Of a stretch of DNA of 64,000 nucleotides, positions 13,401 through 25,400 are shown one piece after another (the first letter of the stretch is position 1; each line of letters starts with the position of its first letter). The position numbers and the translations under genes were made by a program. The notes under the pieces are model-generated. The model saw nothing but the letters and a program-made list of their open reading frames with translations. It did not search any database and was not told where the DNA came from. Source of the DNA: Gavia stellata (lineage: Eukaryota; Chordata; Aves; Gaviiformes; Gaviidae). The stretch spans positions 34,390,329 to 34,454,328 of the forward strand of contig NC_082603.1 in the NCBI RefSeq assembly GCF_030936135.1. Reading direction: 5' to 3'.

Positions 13401-16400
13401 ACAACTTCCCCCCCCGCTCCCGAGTCAGGCTGAAGGATCTGATTGTAACATGTCTTTCCCATTAGATCACAGTGTATTGCTGGTCACACCCTTATGTTGC
13501 AACTGAGTAGGAATTAATTTCCTACGTCCTCTTCAAACATTGCCTGCTTGTGCCGTAGATGCCAATTATTGATGTTGTTCTAGTGTAAAGCTTTGCCCTA
13601 GGCTTCCTTGATGCTAAAATCAAATTTAAGCTGTTTTTTCCTAATGTTGCACTTTATATACAGTGCTATAAGAACACAGCACTGAGAGTCTTTGCCTGAG
13701 AGGCCATTTAATAGCGCCGGACACCTTGAAAACCTCATGGTGCTGCCGAATGCAGTGTTCCTCCTCTGGCATCAGCACCATGCTAGGTAGGAGCCCAGCA
13801 TAAGAAGTCCGTGTGGGCACAGCTAGGAGGGTGGTTTACATCCCTACTCGTTTTCAATGATGAGCCTTGTTTTGCCTGGATTTTGAGGCATGGCTGGAGA
13901 TCATCCTGGATGCTTGGCCCTGACGCAGAAACTTGTTCAGTTTGCATCTGTAGGCCTTACACTCGCTGGCTCTTCAGGCTTGAGGAGAGTCAGTTAACCT
14001 CTGTCTGTGTTTCCTGGTCAATAAAGCTGGTTCCTTACAATACAGACCAGCAAAGACTTTAAGTTAATCTTTGCAAAGGACGCTTATTGCAAAGGACGCT
14101 GGATTTTAAAAAATCCAGCAAAATGCTGCTATGGTTTTCTCAGTAGCCTTTTGTTCTGCATGTAAGCTGATTTTTATGGGACCTTTGTGATGACAAAACT
14201 AACAGCTACCTAATTTTATTTTTAATCATCATTTAGATCAGAAATCTGACAAAAGTAGCTCTCACCCCACCTCAGAGGATCGAGCAGCGTTGGTGCATGA
14301 GGAAAGCGAACAGTCAGATGACGAACTCTTGTCCCTTTCCAGTCAGCACAGTAATGCCAGCGGTGACAAGCCTCACGGGACACCAAAACACAGCAAAAAG
14401 CAGCAAGAGCCTCCGGCACCACCTCCGCCTGAAGACGTGGACCTGCTGGGCCTGGACGGTAGCCCTATGAGCAAGAGTTTTCCCTCGCAGCCCACTGCTG
14501 CCCCCTCTAACTCAGACTTGCTGAATGATTTGTTTGGGGTTGGTGGGCCAAGTTCCCAGAGTCAAAGTGGACAGCCCGCTGCTGAGGAGGTCTTTCATGT
14601 GGGGGGACCTGGATCTGTGCAGTCAACTCCTCGGCGTTCCGCAGCTTCGGCATCCCCATCCCCGTCCCCAAGGGTAGGAGAAGGTAATAGTGGCTATGCT
14701 TAGTGCGTGACTTGATGGAGCACGTGCTTTGAGAGTCCCACCTGGGTGATCTGCTCTGGGCTGTTGGATTCCTCTTGGGTATACTCGTTTAATGAAAATT
14801 AAGAGTTGCAAGGGATCCCAAGAGGCCAACCAGCTCATCTACTCTGAGACAGGAGTTGGTGCATCTTCACAGTCAAGAACATGAACCATATTATCTAGTT
14901 TGTTCCCTAAAGTCTCTACTGGAGCTCACCCAAGTGTTTGGCTGGCTCTTTACGTTGACAGCCACTGGAGATTATCAGTTTTGCTCGTACTATGCGTCCA
15001 GTAATGCGTGTGAGGAGAGCATGTGTTCATTTAAAAAAAGACTCTTAGGTTTTGGGTAGACCCATAGCAGTTTGAATTTAATTTGTCTTTTAACTTCAGG
15101 GGGTTTGGAGCTATGATACTGATCCTGGATTATGAAATATGGCTCCACAGTTCTGCTATTTCTGATCTTTCTGCAGACAAGATAGGGAATACAAGAAGAT
15201 CTTTTGTTTCTTCAAAGACAGACTGAGATCAGTCTGGCAGAAGGAGTGGCTGAATAGATATTAGAAAGAGGGATCTCTTGGTTATGTGAATGGAGGAGAG
15301 CAAGTGAAAGTAATTCGTAAGTGAACAGGTAAAGAGCCCAATCCAAGTTGCTCAGGTTCACTCGGCGCCTCTGGAATAGATGGTCAATTTTGCCAAAAGC
15401 AAAATGCAAACAAGTGACTCGATGTGATAGCCGATAGCACTCGATGTGCACAGCCTCCCCGTGTTTGGTTTGACCTGATTCTTTATATTACGGTTTAGGA
15501 GCTGATGTTGTCAAGATGTACCCGATTCAAAGAGCACAGTGTGCTTGCTTAACTTTTTCTCAGCAATTAATAACTTAAAGCATTTGCAACACCTGCCAAC
15601 TTTCTTGTACAGAAATGGTATTTTTTCGTTAAGGAGGCGCAGACTTGGGCAATGCTGGGGCTGACACCGGTAGCACCTACCACAGGACGGCCATGCAGCC
15701 AATTTCTGAAGATGCTTCTTGAGTCCTCCTTTCTCAGCTAGAATAAAAAAACTGTGGGTTTCTGGAGGTTTGTCTACTAGTATGCCCAAACACCAGATTT
15801 GTCTATGGTGTTTTTTGAAATGAAAGGGACAGGAGCAGTTATAATCTCCTTGTTCCGAGACTTGCAAAGGGAGGGAAGAGGAGACTGAGGACTGGACACA
15901 GGAGAGGGAAGAAGAATACAAGTTTCAGTGGAAGAAATTGGACTGCCTGTATATGGAGAAGGTTCATCTTGCTGTGGCTGTTGTACACTCGGTCTGAGAG
16001 CTCTCGCCCAGGCATTGGAAGGCTGTGCAGACACGCACCTCACAAGGCAGAGGTACAGCAACAGTATCAGGAAAAGAATTCTGGATGTTGCTGTCGAGCA
16101 GCGTAACAACAAGAGTTGCATGATGTTGCTTTGCAGAGGCCAGATTGGTGCTTGAAAGGGAGAGGAAAGGTATTGCACAGCTAACTTGTCCCAAGCCAGG
16201 AAAGCAAGAATAAAAGCTTGCGAGATAAGTGAAGAATAGTAATTTATTGAGTATCCTAAACAAGGAGTAACATAAGTAATGAGTAGCATCACTAACACAA
16301 TGCATAGTGTCTCAGGATTGTATCTTCCTTACAGTAGTATATATAGCATCTCTGTTCAAGATGCTCTTTACCTTAAAATTGTTGGCAAGTAAGAATTTGT

Positions 16401-19400
16401 GTGCCTTCATAGGGGTTTCTTTTGTTGGTTGGGTTTGTTGGATTTTTTTACATGAAAGACAGTAGGCTAAGCAAATTGATCAAAAATGGAGTTTGAGAAT
16501 GAACTGGATTTTTATAACAAGTGATGCTATATAGAAAAGATACCAGTTATTTTCTAAAGCTCTTTCTAAAAGACGGTCCTTTTACCCTCGACATGTATAA
16601 CCTTTGACAGCCTAAAATCATCTTGGACTGTGTTCAGCTCTTGAGAGGAAGCAGGAATTGTGCCAGGGTGCTAACTCCAAGCTCTGGGCTGTCCCTCACC
16701 ATCCATTTATGTATTGGCAGTATGTGCAATTTGAAACTTCATCTGAAGTGCTTAAGTATCTAAATACTCACTTCAACTGCTCCTAAATTCAGCCCCTCTC
16801 TTTGGAAAAGACAGATGAGATCAACAAATGTGTTACCACGACCAAGTCCTGTGGCTTTCTATGTCCCCTAGCATTTGGCTGGGGTACTGATATTTTCCAG
16901 TTTCTCTCTCGCAGTTGCATGCTGTCTCCTATTTGGTATCTGCAGGTATTAGGTTTTCTTCTCCCCACACCAGTGTCTTTTCCCTGAAGCATGCTCATTG
17001 CACAAGCTAATGATTTAGTTTTCTCAAATATGTTTTTACAGCCACTGCCTTTGATCCATTTGGAAGTAGCCCTAAGCAAACTGGTCCAGACCTCCTGGGT
17101 TCCTTTCTTGGTTCATCAACTGTCCCTGGTGATCCTTTCCTTCAAGCAACAAGAAGTCCTTCACCAACTGTGCACAGCGATCCCTTTCACATGGGTAAGA
17201 AAGTGAGGCTCTTCTAGTGTATTTAAGTACACATGACATGCTGCTTTTAAATAGCGATGGAGCTATTAAGGACCAGCTGATGCTTACCATAAAATGACTC
17301 TAAACCACAGAAACCCCACTAAACAGGAAAGAGCTTTTTGTGTCTAGACTTAAAGCATATTCAGAGTTTGAAGTGTGGTAGGATGAGACCTGTTTGGCTC
17401 AAGTCTTATACTTAATTAATAAGCTATCTGTATATATGAAAAAAAAGACCATGAAGAATGTCTGCCTGCATATTCCTGTGGTTATGAGGTCTCGTTTGAA
17501 CCAAACTACCATTAATTGAGCTAAATAGAGCATGGCATATTAAGCCTGCTAGAAAAAGCACACGTCCTTTGGTGATTTTAGTTACAGGCGTCTGCTTTCT
17601 TTAGATCTGATAGTAACCCTGGCCAAATTCACAGTTGAATTTGACTCTTAGTTGAAGAGAAGGTATTTTTTTTCTTTATTGGACTCTTTTTCTTCTCTTA
17701 CGTTGTTTGAAATGTCCCTTAGTTGTCCCCTTCTCCCCCTGTGCCAAAATCTAATGTTGTAACCTTCTCTGAAACACATTCAGCTACAAATTCGTTTGTG
17801 TCCAATCATCTAACACACGTCCCTTGGGTGCAACAGTCTCGCTGGAAAGCCAAAATGACAAAGGAGGGAACTAGTGTGCTGCTGGCACTGCTTGCATCCT
17901 TCCTTTGCCAAACTTGGGTATTGGATATTAACTCTGCAAATAAAATGGTTGGGTCACACTTGGAGCTGGCTGCACTAATGAGAGGAATTTAAATTGTATC
18001 CCAGCATGATGAGGTATTAAATTACAGCGCTAGTGTCTACAGATAATGAACTGCTGGCAAGGTGAGCTGCATAGATGTGCAGGCTTTGTCTGATACAGGG
18101 TTAAAGGAAGGACTGTGTGTGTTCTTTCTGGTTTACATCAGTGTGGGCTGTTTCGCTGTATTTGTTTTCTCCATCCTTGCCCTTTGCATGTAGAATATTT
18201 CCTTGGGTTGAGAGGTATTCAGAAACACTAAACCCCATGTGTTATTCTGCTGGTAAGGCTTTTATAAATAAATATATAAAGCCTCTGACCAAAGCCACCA
18301 CAAAATGAACACTGTAAATCTGTGTCCTTCCCCACTTACCTCTGTGTAAGTATGAGATCAGAAATGAACGTTACATTTGTAATACCCATCGTGGGGGAGA
18401 AGTTCATTTCAATTTAGCAAATGGCAGGTGGACACAATACTGTCTCTCCTGCTGCTTGCCCCCTACTCTTCCTAGACTCTGGATTATCTTGGTTTTGCTC
18501 TATTAGTTTGAGATATTTATATGTAATCATTCTGCTTAGCTTCTAGCACACCAACAGTTTCCATACAACCAGATGTTTCCGGTGGTTGGGACTGGCCCAA
18601 CAAACCAGGTATGTATCATAAAAATTGAGGACACTTAACAAAAAACCCTTAAGGAGCCCTGAGAGAGGAGATGCAGATGGAAGATGCTACCAGTGATTGC
18701 AGAGAACAGGTTCCCTGTTTCCCAACAAAACTTCAATCAGGATTTTAGTCAGCCTCATCTCAGTGGCAGCAGGTACGCTGCCTGTTGTCCTGGTCTCCCA
18801 GTCATCCAACTGAGGATCTGGCTAGAGACTAGCAAACTCTTTTTGTTCAAAAATCTGGGTTTCCTTCCTCAAGAAACCAGGGCCTGCAGTGAGACAGATG
18901 CTCAGTGAGGATGTATATAGTTGTGTTCCATTCCAGTGTGGAGCTGAGAGAAGGACCTGGGGCGTGCTATGTGTTCCTGGGATGCCGCTAAACAATAGCA
19001 TGATTCTTTCTAATCTTGAGAGAGTATGTATGTCCTACCAAAAGTTGCTTCCTGATGGCTTCTAGTTCTTAAAATATATCAATTTGTCATAATTACTCTG
19101 TCACCGCAGACAGTCTAGGGAACATTTTTGTTGCTGAGCCTAACTGTGAGTGGGTTGGCAACTAGTCTGGGCCCACACTGAGTTGAGACTGCTTAGGAAC
19201 CTGACAATAGTACACTTAATTTTAACAGCAGTCTTCTAACATCATGTGACTGAGCACTGGGTAAGAGCTGCACTCATGTGAAATAGAGATAAAAACTGAG
19301 TTACTTTTTCTCTTCTCTTTTTTTTTCCTTCCCCCCCTTTAAGGTGGCCTAGGTGTGGGAAGTAAGTCAGCTGCCACCAGTCCTACAGGATCCCTCCATA

Positions 19401-22400
19401 GCACTCCCACTCATCAGCCTAAACCCCAAACACTGGATCCATTTGCTGATCTGGGGACTCTTGGAGCAAGTTTAGCAGGTTTGCATCCCTTATTTTAAAA
19501 AAAAAAAGATTAAAAAAAAAATACCAGCTCTGTTTTAGACAAATAGGATGAACAGCCTGGTATGTGACAAAGAGCTCTATGGGTTCTCTCAGCTTACCTG
19601 CATGCCAGTGCTACTTTCAAGCTTTCCCTTCGGCCTGATTCTCTGTAAGTTCTCACAAATCTGTGCTTTTACTGATCCTCCATCAAAAAACACTGCTAAC
19701 AACTTGTTGGGACCTCGGCAGGCTATGTAGATTGCAAAGTGTGACCCCTATCTCGTAAGTCTAAACAGTCCCTGGCTAAGGATGCTGTGTTTAACTCCGA
19801 CTGGAGAACTGTTTCTACAGACCTTGGAGCAATGCCTGCGAGCAGCCTTTGGCTCTTCAAAGCTTCCGGGATCCTTGAGGAATTGTTTCCTTCTAGACTT
19901 GAGTCATTTTTGTCCTTTGTGAGGAAACCTGTGGAACCTCGCTAATCTGCCTCTAATTTACAGTACTGTCTAAAGGTGGAGTCTGAACCCATTTTCATTT
20001 GCACCTGGCCACAAAGGACTGTTTGCTTGACTGCTTAGACAAGGATTTTCTCCGTGTTTTATCACAGAAAACAATCAGCAAACCCTTGACCCCAGTGTTA
20101 AAAAGGCAGTTGTGACAAATTATTTAAGTTTTCCTTAAAACCCAGCATGTCAGCTTCTCTGACTCTGGTAAATAGATTTTTCTTCCCTTTGTCACTGCCC
20201 TCAGCTCTTTGCAAGCCATTGTGGTTTTATCTGATGTTTGTTTCCTCCTTTGCGTCAGTACCAGCATGGTTCTGGAATCAGCTTTCCCAGTTCCCTCTGC
20301 TGGATCACTTGCTGCTCTGCAGGAGCAAAACAAAAAGTATGCCAAGACCCATGTCAGAGCCATTGAGGTGCTTTTAAAACATGTATTCTGTAGCAAAGTT
20401 ATGGAGTTTAAAAACAAATGTCTTGTCACCCACAGGATATTTAACCACGTTTTTGTTGTTCATTATTAAGCCAAAAGCACTTCATCCAGTTTCCATGACA
20501 CGTTTCAGAGCTCAAAGTAGAGTGTGGATGTTAGTCTCAAATAATAAAACATTAACACTGTGTTCCTCCCACCAGAAACAATGCCAGAGGAGCATCCCCT
20601 AAAGTAATAAGGTGCTGAAACACACAACTCTGGGGGGTAGTATTATATCAGCATTATTTCAACTTACATCAACTTGATGTTGCCACCATAACACACAGCA
20701 GCTGTGGTTCCCAGTTAGCTGCACCTAACTTTCCCCGTGTTTCCCCAACAAGACACTACTCCTACTCAGTCTTCAAAGGCAGGTGCTGTCTTTTAAGCAG
20801 CTTACAGAGCTGTGACAGGAAAGTTGAAAGGCTTTGGTTGATGTTGCAAAAATAAGTTTGTGGCAGAGCTGAAAATAGAAGCCAGCTGCCTGGGGGATTT
20901 TGTTCAGGTTCCCTTTTCGGAAGGCAAGTCAGTATCCTGTTTGCTAATGCCCACCGTGGCTCCTTTCCCTGTACTCCGCAGGTGGCCCTTCGTTTGCCAG
21001 TAAACCGACCACGCCGACAGGCATGGGCGGAGGATTCCCCCCCTCGCCGCAGAAACCCTCTCCCCAGCCCATGGGCGGCAGCGGTTGGCAGCAAGGAGCC
21101 GGCTATGGCTGGCAGCAGGCGCAACCCAAAGCCCAGCCAAGCATGCCTCATGCCTCTCCCCAGAACAAGCCCAATTACAACGTGAGTTTCTCAGCAATGC
21201 CGGGCGCACAAAACGAACGTGGAAAAGGACCAGCTAATGTTGGTAAGCTTTTCAGAGTTCAGCATCCGAAAGGTTGGCTCCTTCTAATATTGCTTTAATG
21301 CTCAAACACCGTAACAGGTTAGGGTCTAAGCAAGTCAGTCATGCTGATCATTGGATGATATATAAAGTTCAAGGTTAGTTGTCCTGTCCTAGACTCTAAA
21401 GCCTGCTAATATTTAGGAAATCCTGTATTCCCAATGGGCTTCAACAATAATAATTCAAAAGTAACATTAGCCTATACCTCTTTTGTGAGAACTTGCACAC
21501 TCGTTAGCACTGGGAGATTGTTATAGTGGTAAGTGTGTGGGGTGGCTTGGGTAGAAAAGCAGTGTTTAAATAAACCTGTATTGTGATAACAACTTCAAAT
21601 CTTTTTGTTTTTCAAGATTCAAAACCAAAAGTGTCTGCAGATTTCGAAGATCTATTATCTGGTCAAGGTTTTAATGCTCACAAGGACAAGAAGGGCCCCA
21701 AAACAATAGCTGAGATGAGAAAAGAAGAAATGGCTAAGGAGATGGACCCTGAAAAACTAAAAGTAAGCAATATTCTTGTTTATGCTCTTACAATCATTCA
21801 ACGTGTCTTTCATCCTCATCGTGCTGGAGGCTGCTTGAAATACTGCCCCTGAAAGGTGGAGGGGGCAATAAGCCACCAGCCATCCTGCGCGTGAGGCAGC
21901 TGAGCAAATCTTTCAAACTGTTTGGTGCCATAGCTACCCTCCTGTTTTAGCACGTACTTTAGTGCACGGCCTCCACAGCATTGCTGGATCCCAAGGACCA
22001 CGTGCTATCTCTTATGCTTGCTTTCCATAAAGTAGGCATGTAAACTTGATAGCATCATGAACTGCTGTGCTCCTGTGGTGGGTTGACCCTGGCTGGATGC
22101 CAGATGCCCACCAAAGCCGCTCTATCACTCTCCCTCCTCAGCTGGACAGGGGAGAGAAAATATGATGAAAGGCTCGTGGGTCGAGGTCATGACAGGGAGA
22201 TCACTCAGCAATTACCGTCAAAGGCAAAACAGACTTGGCTTGGGGAAATTAGTTTAATTTATTACCAACCAAAATCAGAGTAGGATAATGAGAAAATAAA
22301 ACCTAAATCTTAAAACACCTTTGCCCGACCCCTCCCTTCTTCCTCTTTTTTACTCCCGAATTCTCTACCTCCTCCCCCCTCAGTGGCACAGGGGGACGGG

Positions 22401-25400
22401 GAATGGGGGTTGCGGTCAGTTCATCACACGTTGTTTCTGCGGCTCCTTCCTCCTCAGGGGGAGGACTCCTCATATTCTTGCCCTGCTCCAGCGTGGGGTC
22501 CCTCCCATGGGAGACAGTCCTCCACAAACTTCTCCAACGTGAGTCCTTCCCACAGGCTGCAGTTCTTCACGAACTGCTCTGGCGTGGGTCCCTTCCATGG
22601 GGTGCAGTCCTTCAGGAACAGAACGCTCCAGTGCGGATCCCCCACAGGGTCACAAGTCCTGCCAGCAAAACTGTCCAGCGTGGGCTCCTCTCTCCACGGG
22701 TCCACAGGTCCTGCCAGGAACCTGCTCCAGCACGAGCTTCCCTTGGAGTCACAGCTTCCTTTGGGCATCCACCTGCACCAGCATGGGGTCCTCCATGGGC
22801 TGCAGGTGGATATCTGCTCCGGCATGGGGTCCTCCACGGGCTGCAGATGGATATCTGCTCCACCGTGGACCTCCACGGGCTGCAGGGGCACAGCCTGCCT
22901 CACCATGGTCTTCACCAGGGGCTGCAGGGGAATCTCTGCTCTGGCGCCTGGAGCACCTCCTCCCCCTCTTTCTTCACCGACCTTGGTGTCTGCAGAGTTG
23001 CTTCTCTCACATATTCTCACTCCTCTCTTCTGGCTGCTGTTGCACAGTGGTTTTTCCCACTTCTTAAATATGTTATCCCAGAGGCGCTCCCACCGTTGCT
23101 GATGGGCTCGGCCTTGGCCAGTGGCGGATCCGTCTTGAAGTCGGCTGGCATTGGCTCTATCAGACACAGGGGAAGCTTCTAGCAGCTTCTCACAGAAGCC
23201 ACCTCTGTAGCCCCCCCCCACCAAAACCTGGCCACACAAACCCAGTACAGCTTCCCATTCGCATGCCAGACAGCAATGAGCTAGTGTGTCCAGGAAGACA
23301 AAAAGTCATAAACTGCAGCTGTGGGGGAATATCTGGAAGAATCTCCACTATCTCATCAGAATGAGAGATACCAGTTAGAAAAATTGGTAAGTTTGTAAGA
23401 ACTCGGTTCTGAAATAGCTTCTTACAAATAAACCAGATAAAAGAGCAGTTGACCATCTCTGCCAGCTCTTCTGCCAAACCCAGGTTTTGGTGAAATGAGG
23501 GATGTTCTCCCCATGACGAGATTGCCTTGGGGCAGAAAGTGAGAACTTCCTGCTGTTTGTTCCTATAATAAATTCTTGTGCCTTCCCTGGAGATGTAAAC
23601 ATCCTTTGGAATAGTTACTCCAAGGTAACATTTCTGTTCTAAAACAGACAGTGGCAAACAGTGGCTTGCTCAGTGCTACTGTCAGGGCTGCTAGTCTTCC
23701 ACATCACTCCAGCCCTGCTTAGCAGGCACAGCTAATTGAACTAATCCTCTGTCTCATTAATCTCGCCTGCTTTGGAATTCTCTCATCTCTCTTCAATAAA
23801 TTGCCAAACTACAGATCTATTATGAAGGGAAGGAAATTCAGTCTGTCCCGCTCTACATTCAAAATATGAAGCCACAAATGATAATTACAGAAGGATACAG
23901 AACTGAGCGGAAAAGCCCAAGCAAAAGCTAAGCAAACTCCCAGAAACCAGAATGAACAAATTTTTTAACAAATTATTATTTTTTTTAACCTTGTGGAAAG
24001 GTTTTAACCTTTGGAAAGCGCGTGCCAGCAACCATGCTGAACACGAACGTCCACCACTTGTAACCAAGCCGGAGAGCTGTCAGGCCGTCAAGTGGCCAGT
24101 AGTTTTCCCAATTTATAAGCTATACAACTTCAGCGATTCATGTGGTACTATCTAATGTGTGCAACATTTGCCCCCCCAGCAAGCTGCTGAATCACTGACG
24201 CACCCAGCTGATTCTGCCCGATACAATTCCCTTTGCTCGGATGCATTTTATTTCATTGAGTCAGTTCAGCCTGGAACTGTTAAATCTATTTACACTTTGG
24301 TTTTCATGTTTGCTTCCCTTTCCTCCTCCCCTTCCCCAGCCGTAGGCTAAGGTGGCAACCACTAAGGGGGACTACATCATCTAGGAAGGCGGACTACCTA
24401 ATGCTTTATTGGACTGCTAGATTGCAGGTAGCAAATAGGCACATGGAGAGAATTGAGGCTTCTGACTTAGAGCTTAAAAAGATTTGTATTGAAGTCAACC
24501 TTCAACACGAGTCTTTTGTACATGTCTAGAGTTACATCTTCTAAAGATACACATCCACAGCAGAGTTCTAGTCAAGCTTACTTTAAGTGTGCAATTAAGC
24601 TTGCTAAAGAGCCACACAGTTAAACATTTAATTTATCTTTTGACTATTCCATCTAATGACTGTTCATAAGTGCTACCAACTCAGTATTTTTAGCAGGGAT
24701 GTTGCTGAAGGTGTGTCTTAACTTTCAAGCAGTGATGTGAAACTTAATGATAGAGACTGACAAATATCTTCCAAAGGTTTTCTAAAGCTTGGAAAGAAAT
24801 GTAAGATACTCCTTGGAGTCATTGCTACTCAAATGAAGAAACTTTTTCCTACTGGAATATCTAACGTAAGGCATAAATTGAGACTCACATTCTTCTCTCC
24901 AGGTCCTGGAATGGATTGAAGGAAAGGAAAGAAATATAAGAGCCTTGCTGTCCACAATGCATACAGTCTTATGGGCAGGGGAGACCAAGTGGAAACCTGT
25001 TAGTATGGCAGATCTTGTCACGCCAGAGCAAGTGAAGAAGGTCTACCGGCGGGCAGTGCTTGTTGTTCATCCTGACAAGGTAAGGTTTTCCTAATTTCAC
25101 ATTGTTCAGAATTTGTCATTGTTCTCTTAATTATAAAGTGTCGAATGTGATTGCTTAATTTATTGGTGCAAACGGCTTTGTAGAAAGAAGTAGTAGTTCA
25201 AGATTTTTGCCAGTTCCTGAAAGGTGAGAACTCTAACCACTCCCAGCCCCAAGACTGTGCTTGGTACGTGCTGCTCCGAGCAACAGAGATTCAGATCTTC
25301 AGCTTCCGTCACCCTCACTTTGACTCTAAGCCATACTGGCAGTGAACAGAATATTGTGCCTGCTAAAGGAGACGAGGGTGTGATAAAGACATATGAAAGG

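Larger units (their letters stand above)
21763..24902 (+). other. DNAJC6: DNAJC6 intron containing the solo LTR
   Basis: A 3.1 kb intron, more than a third of which is the antisense LTR at 22074-23249. Outside the LTR I see no exon or classifiable repeat. Confidence 0.6.

Noticed and set aside
15777..16298. 173-codon minus-strand open frame with hydrophobic stretches
   Set aside because: It lies in a DNAJC6 intron, has no recognised family, splice context or promoter, and its composition fits chance AT-rich translation.
22383..23239. Long overlapping open frames (239-261 codons) on both strands
   Set aside because: They lie wholly inside the LTR tandem units, overlap each other in antisense, are repetitive and have no domain.
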